From positions 1 through 10,619 of the forward strand of contig CALJIG010000063.1 in assembly GCA_937974175.1 (NCBI GenBank): a stretch of DNA of 10,619 nucleotides. The letters are read 5' to 3'. This document shows, piece by piece, positions 1 through 5,171 of this stretch (within the stretch, counting starts at the first letter, position 1; every line of letters begins with the position of its first letter). A program made the position numbers and the translations under genes. This DNA is from an uncultured Ignavibacteria bacterium. GTDB lineage: Bacteria; Bacteroidota; Ignavibacteria; Tepidaquicellales; Tepidaquicellaceae. A model generated the notes under the pieces. It saw nothing but the letters and a program-made list of their open reading frames with translations. It did no database searches and was not told the origin of the DNA.

Positions 1-8
1 TAATTGAA

Positions 9-106
9 TTGGTCGGGTTTTGGTCGGATTTTTAAAATCCTGATATTGTTTTTTCAACACCGATTATTTTCATTTGTGGTTTTGGTCGGGTTTTGGTCGG
101 ATTTTT
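9..106. repeat. Two direct copies of a GGTCGGG/GGTCGGA repeat
   Basis: A 25-nt unit (TT, then GGTCGGGTTTTGGTCGGA, then TTTTT) occurs at 9-33 and is identical at 82-106, 73 nt apart. Each unit is itself a doubled 11-mer built on GGTCGG(G/A)TTTT. No coding role is visible. The repeat runs close to the left edge of the window, so more copies may lie outside it. Confidence 0.7.
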
Positions 107-112
107 CAAATG

Positions 113-136
113 TCATTCCCGCGCAGGCGGGAATCC
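113..136. repeat. REP-like palindrome (VIPAQAGIQ type)
   Basis: ATTCCCGC (115-122), loop GCAG, GCGGGAAT (127-134) form a perfect 8-bp GC-rich hairpin in otherwise AT-rich DNA. Read through in one frame, it gives VIPAQAGIQ, a peptide often seen when this dispersed palindrome is mistranslated. It is an extragenic repeat of the widespread GTCATTCCCGCG..CGGGAATCC class, not part of a gene. Confidence 0.75.
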
Positions 137-140
137 AATC

Positions 141-226
141 ATTATCAAAATTTTTCAATCAGCCGGAAAATGGTCATGCGTGCTTCAAAATAAGGATTGA
201 TTTTTCCTGCACAAAATTTTGATAAT
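141..226. repeat. 14-bp inverted repeat with 58-nt spacer
   Basis: ATTATCAAAATTTT (141-154) is the exact reverse complement of AAAATTTTGATAAT (213-226). A second inner pair, TCAATC (155-160) and GATTGA (195-200), extends the possible fold with a bulge on the right side. It adjoins the REP-like palindrome and probably belongs to the same extragenic repeat region. From here to about 310 the DNA is plain AT-rich sequence with no gene. Confidence 0.5.
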
Positions 227-310
227 ATACACATTAGTTATCTGAAAATAAAACACCTTCAATCTATTACTACTAATAGGCAAATATATTTTAAAATATC
301 TTGACACAAA

Positions 311-347
311 AACAAAAAAGGCAGATAGAAAATCTCTACCTGCCTTT
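311..347 (-). terminator. Intrinsic terminator of the NirK-like operon
   Basis: Read on the minus strand, AAAGGCAGGTAG pairs with CTATCTGCCTTT (317-347, 12 bp including one G-T pair) and is followed by TTTTTTGTTTTT-like sequence. On the plus strand the G-T pair becomes an A-C mismatch, so the hairpin is best formed in minus-strand RNA. It starts about 30 nt after the stop of the NirK-like gene. An identical 33-nt core lies at 2882-2914. Confidence 0.8.
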
Positions 348-376
348 AACTTTATCAAAATATAATTAAGAACTTA

Positions 377-1915
377 CTACGGAATATTTGTTACTACCAG
401 CTTCTTTTTTATTGAATTTATTTTGTACAGTACATAGATAATCAGCAGTACGGTAAGTATCACCAATATAATTATCCACATTCCCATTGAGTTTCCGGGT
501 GAACTTACAACTGTAACTACACCTTTCATATAAGGGTGCGGCGCGCACATATATTTATAGTCGCCTTTTTTATCGAGCTTTATTTTGTAAACTTCTGCAT
601 GTCCGAGCAATGGCGAGTTAAACGGTACCGGCGCTTCATAGGTAGATGCAGTATGTATTCCTCCGAACTCACCATCCATATAAGTAAATATATCTTCATT
701 CTGCCAGATAATAGTTGTGCCTTCGCAGACTTTTATTGATTTAGGATAATAACTGTTCCCTATAATCTTTACTGTTACTTCTTTTACTTCAGGTCCATAC
801 TCAACAACGGGGTCAACATCAGGAGAACCCGGCTCAAACGGAGCGATTGTTCTTATAATTTTTGATTTGATTTCGCTCAATTGCTGCCCTGTGTATTTCG
901 GTCCTTCGGAAGAGTATGTTGCCGGAGTTACTGCATTCTTATCGCATATCAGTAATCCTATTGCTCCTCTATCAGCAGCGCTTACAGCATGGTCAAGCAT
1001 AGTATACGTTCCTTCATCGGGCGGCATTCTGAATTCTATAACCCATGAATCAGATGGTCCCGAAGTTACAGTCTGTCCGCCTGCCTGCGGCATATCGGGA
1101 TTTCCCTGCCAGTAAACAAAATCCCACATGATACCTACAATATGAAAAGTTGATACGTGGTTCGGTCCTACATTTATATAATTTATTCTTACGTAGTCTC
1201 CGGGCTTTGCACGTATAGGCTGCTCAACGTATCTGAAAAGTTTTCCATTCCACAGTGAATATATTGCTTTGCCGTCAATTGCATCTTTACCGCTTGAATA
1301 CATTTCATGCTGAAGTAAATAAATTTCTACATCAGGTTTTCTTCCGAGTATTTGTTCAAGCTTGTACTGTTTCTTTGGCTTTACTGTCATCATGCCATAT
1401 TGTCCGAATAAAATATGCAGCGGAATTCCATGTCCGCCCGGTGCGCAATGATACATATATACTCCCGGACGTGATGCTTTGAAAAACATGGATTTTGTTT
1501 CACCGGGATTTAAGTGTCCAAGATATTTTGATGTTTGTGTAGATGCAGAATGGATTGATGCTCCGTGCGGAACCATTCCTTTATTTACCACAGTAAATTT
1601 AACGATGTCTCCTTCGTTAACAATTATATTCGGTCCGGGAATACCTCCGTTAATAACAAAACCTTTGAATAGCACTCCTGCCCCTATATATGCATCTCCT
1701 TCGGAGAGCTCAATCGTAACTTCGGCATCCGCCTTTGTATCAGGGGACTGCGGAACGTAGCTTGATGTTGGAATAGGAAGACCGTTGTCTCTGTTAATGA
1801 TTTCTATAAACTGTGTTGTATCAGTTTTATTCTGAGCAAACAGTGAAAAATTGGTTTGAACAAAATATAAAAAAGCAGTTATGAATAATATTCTCAGTAC
1901 TTGATTCAGGTTCAT
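377..1915 (-). CDS. nirK: NirK-like copper oxidoreductase fused to a C-terminal cupredoxin and membrane anchor
   Basis: Periplasmic copper protein of 512 aa. Residues 1-28 are a Sec signal peptide ending in FAQ. Residues about 65-325 are two cupredoxin domains of the copper nitrite reductase family (nitrite to nitric oxide). Aligned by eye to Alcaligenes NirK and Neisseria AniA, type 1 copper ligands are H117, C157 and H167, type 2 ligands H122, H156 and H309, and the catalytic His is H258 in FHIVG. Two diagnostic residues differ: Ser120 stands at the catalytic Asp position, and Gln172 at the axial Met position. Residues about 376-470 are a third cupredoxin with intact ligands H421, C457, H460 and M463 (CxxHxxM, amicyanin-like), followed by a TM helix (about 479-497) and a Lys-rich cytoplasmic tail. 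Last gene of a three-gene operon, 49 nt after the CPKC protein. Family membership is firm; nitrite as substrate is an inference weakened by Ser120. Confidence 0.82.
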   Translation of the reverse strand: MNLNQVLRILFITAFLYFVQTNFSLFAQNKTDTTQFIEIINRDNGLPIPTSSYVPQSPDTKADAEVTIELSEGDAYIGAGVLFKGFVINGGIPGPNIIVNEGDIVKFTVVNKGMVPHGASIHSASTQTSKYLGHLNPGETKSMFFKASRPGVYMYHCAPGGHGIPLHILFGQYGMMTVKPKKQYKLEQILGRKPDVEIYLLQHEMYSSGKDAIDGKAIYSLWNGKLFRYVEQPIRAKPGDYVRINYINVGPNHVSTFHIVGIMWDFVYWQGNPDMPQAGGQTVTSGPSDSWVIEFRMPPDEGTYTMLDHAVSAADRGAIGLLICDKNAVTPATYSSEGPKYTGQQLSEIKSKIIRTIAPFEPGSPDVDPVVEYGPEVKEVTVKIIGNSYYPKSIKVCEGTTIIWQNEDIFTYMDGEFGGIHTASTYEAPVPFNSPLLGHAEVYKIKLDKKGDYKYMCAPHPYMKGVVTVVSSPGNSMGMWIIILVILTVLLIIYVLYKINSIKKKLVVTNIP

Positions 1916-1964
1916 TTTCTTTGTGTTAATTTTCTGTTAAAATTTTATTTTGTTTTCTTTTAGC

Positions 1965-2306
1965 CTAACTGCGAAATACCCATGTTGTAAAAAATAATTT
2001 TATTATTTCAAAAGTACTTAAAGTACTTATTGAATTATCTTCACTCACATTTTCTGCTAATATTTGTTTCATACCTTCGCTTAACGGTTCATCCTTTTTT
2101 ACATAATTTTTCGGCAGCACTACAGAGTTTCCTCCGTCCTGATTTTTTATAGCTTCGAGCAGTTCCTGACCGCCCAGTGTATTTGCTCTTTTCTCCATCA
2201 GCTCCTGTTTAAAGTCCGCATTGCATTTAGGGCATGCATTTGCTCCGGTAACAGTTAGCACTGATAAAGCTAAAATAGTAAGACATATTATAAATAGTTT
2301 TTTCAT
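1965..2306 (-). CDS. Small secreted protein with N-terminal CPKC motif
   Basis: Not recognised as a named family. The 113-aa product has a clear signal peptide (MKKLFIICLTILALSVL..) with likely cleavage after ANA at residue 24, so the mature protein would start with the CPKC motif (Cys25, Cys28). It is then mainly charged and helical (KQELMEKR, QELLEAIKNQ), with an aromatic, hydrophobic C-terminal end (FEIIKLFFTTWVF). It lies 6 nt after the upstream gene and 49 nt before the NirK-like gene, so it is almost certainly co-transcribed with both. The paired cysteines next to a copper enzyme make copper handling or disulfide chemistry possible, but that is only inference. The Cys does not sit in a convincing lipobox. 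Confidence 0.72.
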   Translation of the reverse strand: MKKLFIICLTILALSVLTVTGANACPKCNADFKQELMEKRANTLGGQELLEAIKNQDGGNSVVLPKNYVKKDEPLSEGMKQILAENVSEDNSISTLSTFEIIKLFFTTWVFRS

Positions 2307-2312
2307 GTTGAT

Positions 2313-2687
2313 TTATTTTTGAATCATTAATAAAAACAGTATAAGTGAAAATGTTATTAATGCGGATACAAGTATTACTTTTATTCTGTTAAACTCTAAG
2401 CTCAGGCTTGGCAATAAATAAAGTGAGCTTCCCGATGCAAAAATTTTCACCTGCTCATTTGAGAAGGCAGGAAATTGCACCACAATGTCCTCAGGATTAG
2501 CCGGCTCTTTAGCTGCGCTGAACAGAAAAATGCCAATCATTACAAACAGAAAAATTAAAAACGATGAACCCATCCAACTTGCATAGACTGACATATCCAT
2601 ACCTTCGGCATTAGTAACGCTCTGAGCAAAGAGATTCTGAACTATGAAAGTTGAAGCAATTAAGATATATGTAAAATATTTTTTCAT
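2313..2687 (-). CDS. Small envelope protein with two membrane helices after a signal peptide
   Basis: Not recognised. The 124-aa product begins with a signal-like segment ending in NLFAQ (about residue 22), then a short Met-containing stretch (GMDMSVYASWM, residues 29-39), TM helix 1 (about 40-58), a loop of about 45 residues with EPANPED, and TM helix 2 (about 102-121) running to the C-terminus. It is the first gene of the operon and has no clear Shine-Dalgarno sequence. Immediately upstream are a candidate -7 element and a Crp/Fnr-type palindrome. Position and topology suggest a membrane partner, assembly factor or electron-transfer accessory for the NirK-like enzyme; there is no motif proving any of these. 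Confidence 0.7.
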   Translation of the reverse strand: MKKYFTYILIASTFIVQNLFAQSVTNAEGMDMSVYASWMGSSFLIFLFVMIGIFLFSAAKEPANPEDIVVQFPAFSNEQVKIFASGSSLYLLPSLSLEFNRIKVILVSALITFSLILFLLMIQK

Positions 2688-2709
2688 ACCGGTTAGTTTT
2701 TTTGTTGAT

Positions 2710-2754
2710 TAAAAATACTGACTATATATTTTTAATCCTTTGACCTATGTCAAA
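2710..2754 (-). promoter_or_regulatory. Crp/Fnr-type operator and candidate promoter of the copper operon
   Basis: TTTGACCTATGTCAAA (2739-2754) is a perfect 6-bp dyad with a 4-nt centre, the TTGAc-N4-gTCAA architecture of the Fnr/DNR/NNR branch of the Crp family. On the minus strand TATTTTTA (2717-2710) matches 7 of 8 positions of the Bacteroidetes -7 element TAnnTTTG. A start near 2706 would place the palindrome at about -41, the class II activator position, and give a leader of about 19 nt. The palindrome is seen directly; the regulator and start site are inferred. Confidence 0.6.
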
Positions 2755-2784
2755 TGTAGGAAATATTTTGGGGTGACTAAAAGG

Positions 2785-2831
2785 TAGGGTATTTAAGGCT
2801 GTTTAGATAGGGTATACCAATAATTTGGTAT
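2785..2831. promoter_or_regulatory. Second dyad and a direct octamer repeat upstream of the copper operon
   Basis: ATACCAA-TAAT-TTGGTAT (2814-2831) is a perfect 7-bp inverted repeat, and TAGGGTAT occurs twice at 2785-2792 and 2808-2815, 23 nt apart, the second copy touching the dyad. They lie about 30-75 bp upstream of the Crp/Fnr-type palindrome. They could be operator sites for a second regulator. No known consensus was recognised. Confidence 0.35.
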
Positions 2832-2870
2832 GAAGCTTTTAAATTTGGTCTGTATTCAGCGGAATTCTTC

Positions 2871-2913
2871 AAATAAAAAACAAAAGGCAGATAGAAAATC
2901 TCTACCTGCCTTT
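2871..2913 (-). terminator. Intrinsic terminator downstream of tRNA-Lys
   Basis: On the minus strand this is the same hairpin as at 311-347: AAAGGCAGGTAG paired with CTATCTGCCTTT, then TTTTGTTTTTTATTT. It lies about 50 nt after the tRNA 3' end. The stem and loop are identical to the other copy over 33 nt, while the flanks differ, so it is a duplicated terminator module. Confidence 0.75.
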
Positions 2914-2961
2914 ATCTGTCTTTTTGATTTACAAACTTTACAAACCTTATTCCAATCTGTG

Positions 2962-3034
2962 TGCGTCCTAGCGGGCTCGAACCGCTGACCTAATGATTAA
3001 GAGTCATTTGCTCTACCAGCTGAGCTAAGGACGC
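2962..3034 (-). tRNA. tRNA-Lys (anticodon CTT)
   Basis: The reverse complement folds into a full cloverleaf of 73 nt. The acceptor stem is GCGTCCT/AGGACGC with discriminator A, and the D arm is AGCTCAGCTGGTAGAGC. The anticodon stem AATGA/TCATT encloses loop CTCTTAA, giving anticodon CTT, and the T arm is AGCGG-TTCGAGC-CCGCT. It reads the AAG lysine codon. The CCA end is not encoded (CAC follows the discriminator), so it must be added after transcription. Confidence 0.96.
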
Positions 3035-3129
3035 GGTTCAATATCGTAAAATTAAGATTTGTATTCAATTCTTAAATTTACCTTTTAATGCAAACTTTAA
3101 AAACGCATAGTAAATTTTTAGTATAAAAA

Positions 3130-3272
3130 AGTAACCCCATAATTTAGGATGGGGTTGAGCGGCTTTTAGATGAAGCCCTTTAGGGCAGAACAATTTTAAA
3201 TGAAATATTATTTTACCCTGAAGGGTTATGATGTGTGATTTTTACTACCCCATCCTGAAGGATGGGGTTACT
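3130..3272. repeat. 143-bp palindromic extragenic element with terminal inverted repeats
   Basis: The ends are perfect 11-bp inverted repeats: AGTAACCCCAT (3130-3140) and ATGGGGTTACT (3262-3272). Inside are four hairpins: ACCCCAT..ATGGGGT (3134-3155), GCCCT-TT-AGGGC (3175-3186), ACCCT-GA-AGGGT (3215-3226) and ACCCCATCCT-GA-AGGATGGGGT (3247-3268, a perfect 10-bp stem). It has no open reading frame of note. It resembles a REP/BIME-like or MITE-like repeat. It begins 19 nt after the stop of the metallo-hydrolase gene, so it may also end or stabilise that transcript. Confidence 0.65.
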
Positions 3273-3291
3273 GTAAAATTTAAATTTATTT

Positions 3292-4284
3292 CTACTTCTT
3301 CTCAAACACAATTTGTTCGCCTTCTTTTAGAATTTTTACTCTGTTAAAATATTCCGGCTCGGCAGCAATAATTTCTTCCAAAGCATATAGCGGCTGGCGG
3401 GGGTCATCTCTGTATTGAATTGCGCCGTAGTGAACCGGTATCATATAATCAGCTTTTAAATCATCGAACATCATCAGCGAGCCGCGGGTAGCAACGTGAT
3501 TTTTATTTCCGAGCGAATCACAATTTCCGAAGCACGGACCTATCGGAATCAACGCCAGGTTTATCTTAAACTTTTCTCCAAGTCTTTTATAAGCTAAATC
3601 ATCGAAAGCAGTATCTCCTGAATAGAGAACAGTATATCCTTTGTACTCAACTATATATCCTGTACAGCCCGGCACGTTCCATGTATAGCTATCCATCCCG
3701 TATCTTCCGCCTGTGTGTTTTGCGTAGATAGTTGTAACTTTTACACCGTCAAAATCACGGGTTTCTCCCATGTAATGAAGGTAGTCGGCATTGCCTGTTT
3801 TCATTCTCACCATATCCATATCGTAGTTTGGCAGATACTCCTCAGCGCCTAAAGGGAAAACCAGTTTTGCCTTCGGGAATTTTTTATCAAGGTCGTCTAT
3901 TGTGCCAAGGCTCATGTGGTCCATGTGTGCGTGGGATACAAGAACTAAATCCAGCTTCGAAATATCTTTTACTTCAAGCCCTGCTTCAATTTTTCTAAGC
4001 GCAACGCCTGCAATTACATCGTTAAGTACGGGATCAAAAATAATTACTTTATCTTCTATCTGAATTAAAGTTGTTGAGTGGCCTGCCCAAAGAGCTGAAA
4101 ATTTCACGCTGTCTCTGATAGGATTTCTGATTTTATTCGAAATCCTTTCAGGCTCTGATGTAAGCACACGCCCGAGATTTTCAAAACCGACTCTTAATGG
4201 CCAGCATCCTGAAAACACAATGCTGCAAAGAAAGCAGAGGATTAAGATTTTTTTAGAAAAATTTAAAATATATTCCGATGTCAT
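3292..4284 (-). CDS. Lipoprotein metallo-beta-lactamase-fold hydrolase, NAPE-PLD/UlaG type
   Basis: Numbering here uses a possible TTG start at 4302; the ATG at 4284 (residue 7) is preferred, giving 330 aa and a better signal peptide. Residues 17-33 (KKILILC..FSGC) form a lipoprotein signal with lipobox Cys33, so the protein is probably tethered to the periplasmic side of a membrane. The catalytic core has every family mark: GHSTTLIQ (74-81), HAHMDH (H124, H126, D128, H129) for two metals, H196, SGDT (D230), NHV (H269) and PVHYG (H291). The order and the IPIG segment resemble N-acylphosphatidylethanolamine phospholipase D and UlaG-like hydrolases. A phosphoester or lactone substrate is likely but cannot be specified. 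The ATG lies 32 nt inside the preceding beta-barrel gene, so translation is probably coupled. Confidence 0.85.
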   Translation of the reverse strand: MTSEYILNFSKKILILCFLCSIVFSGCWPLRVGFENLGRVLTSEPERISNKIRNPIRDSVKFSALWAGHSTTLIQIEDKVIIFDPVLNDVIAGVALRKIEAGLEVKDISKLDLVLVSHAHMDHMSLGTIDDLDKKFPKAKLVFPLGAEEYLPNYDMDMVRMKTGNADYLHYMGETRDFDGVKVTTIYAKHTGGRYGMDSYTWNVPGCTGYIVEYKGYTVLYSGDTAFDDLAYKRLGEKFKINLALIPIGPCFGNCDSLGNKNHVATRGSLMMFDDLKADYMIPVHYGAIQYRDDPRQPLYALEEIIAAEPEYFNRVKILKEGEQIVFEKK

Positions 4285-4828
4285 ATCTTGTTCTGTTATC
4301 AAAATTATAGTTGAACTGCAGTCCCATCATGTTAAAGATGGCATAAATTCCTGTTTCAATTCCCCAGTAGCCGTTGTTATCTCCAATCCTGTCCTTTCTG
4401 AAAGTATATTTTCCGCCGACTGACATAGATAGATGCTCTCCTCTTTGCTTAAGCGGAATTGTGATACGTGAGCCTGTTGCCAGACCGAATCTATCCATCT
4501 CTCCATACTTAAACGAAGCAAGAGAAATTTCAGGCTGCACAAATAATTCTATTGAGCCGCTGAATTTTCTGACAGGGTTAATAAAAAAGAATTGAGCAGG
4601 GGAGACATATTTATTCGCGCTGAAGGAAAAATTAAATGGGATAATATTCCATCGTAATCCGCTGATAAGCCGGCCTTCAGTTCCGTTTGCATCGTGCATT
4701 AAATATGGTGAAGGGGCAAGCTGTGCTAAAAGCCAGGTTTTGTTTCGTACTGAAATGCGAGTGCTATCTTGCGCTGAAGCAGAAATTGAGAAGAGAAGCA
4801 GGAATGTCAGAATCAGTTTTTTGAGCAC
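4253..4828 (-). CDS. Predicted small outer-membrane beta-barrel protein
   Basis: Not assigned to a named family. The 191-aa product has a signal peptide (MLKKLILTFLLLFSISASAQ, cleaved near residue 19-20), then alternating polar/hydrophobic strands such as LRWNIIPFNFSFSANKY, SIELFVQPEIS and MGLQFNYNFD. It ends in DIGIYFKFF, a C-terminal aromatic residue typical of proteins inserted by the Bam machinery. The length suits an 8-strand barrel. The start codon is GTG; an in-frame stop (TAA) lies 24-22 nt upstream with no ATG between, so GTG is the only good start. A Bacteroidetes-type promoter lies about 34 nt upstream. Its 3' end overlaps the lipoprotein hydrolase gene, which suggests that both act in the outer envelope. 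Confidence 0.72.
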   Translation of the reverse strand: MLKKLILTFLLLFSISASAQDSTRISVRNKTWLLAQLAPSPYLMHDANGTEGRLISGLRWNIIPFNFSFSANKYVSPAQFFFINPVRKFSGSIELFVQPEISLASFKYGEMDRFGLATGSRITIPLKQRGEHLSMSVGGKYTFRKDRIGDNNGYWGIETGIYAIFNMMGLQFNYNFDNRTRYDIGIYFKFF

Positions 4829-5171
4829 TGTAAAATTTTGCTTTATTGCTTATAGGTAATACAAATTTATTGATGAAATAGTTCTATTCAAAAATTGACA
4901 AATAACATTTTTTACAAAAAAGAAATTATTACACAAAGTATCATAATTCAATACTATTCAATTAAGATAATCTTTATTCATAGAAAATTCAGATGCACTT
5001 ACAGTTCATAACAGAAGAAAAATTTATTCATAATATTTTGTAAAAATCGGGAACTTTTTTAAAAAAATTTGTTCAAAAATCAGCTTTAAATTTTTGAAAA
5101 TATGACACCTAACTGGTTTGAATATCTAAACTTTTACTTTTATTTTCATAGCTTGTATAATTCCAAAAACT
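4829..5171. other. AT-rich divergent intergenic region
   Basis: This 343-bp stretch between the divergently transcribed beta-barrel and ABC-ATPase genes holds no gene. It contains the minus-strand promoter at 4862-4892. On the plus strand TATAAT (5156-5161) lies only 10 nt before the ATPase start codon, with no good -35 box, so it would give an almost leaderless mRNA; this is a weak candidate. A/T runs (for example 5055-5070) may help DNA bending. No operator-like dyad was found. Confidence 0.5.
4862..4892 (-). promoter_or_regulatory. Bacteroidetes-type promoter for the beta-barrel/hydrolase pair
   Basis: On the minus strand TTTG (4892-4889), a 19-nt spacer and TAAATTTG (4869-4862) match the Bacteroidetes housekeeping consensus TTTG-N19-21-TAnnTTTG at every fixed position. 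The -7 box ends 33 nt before the GTG start, leaving a leader of about 25-28 nt. Confidence 0.6.

Noticed and set aside
4..222. Open frame of 72 codons at the left edge
   Set aside because: It reads straight through the GGTCGGG repeats and the REP-like palindrome (peptide VIPAQAGIQ), has no recognisable domain or start signal, and is better explained as extragenic repeat DNA.
1120..1150. Loss of the catalytic His255 in the NirK-like protein (Met263 in FHIVGIMWD)
   Set aside because: The second His of the PHLIGGHGD motif is the variable one; AniA has SFHVIGEIFD with only the first His. H258 matches the catalytic His, so it is retained.
366..1760. Several short open frames on both strands across the NirK-like gene
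   Set aside because: They lie wholly or mainly inside the 512-codon gene in other frames, have no family resemblance or signal sequence, and are shadows of a real coding region.
2962..3272. tRNA-Lys as an integration site for a mobile island
   Set aside because: No integrase gene and no repeated tRNA 3' end was seen in the window; the nearby 143-bp element has its own terminal repeats unrelated to the tRNA.
4300..4302. Upstream TTG start for the lipoprotein hydrolase
   Set aside because: The ATG at 4284 gives a shorter, cleaner lipoprotein signal peptide and less overlap with the preceding gene; TTG is a weaker choice.
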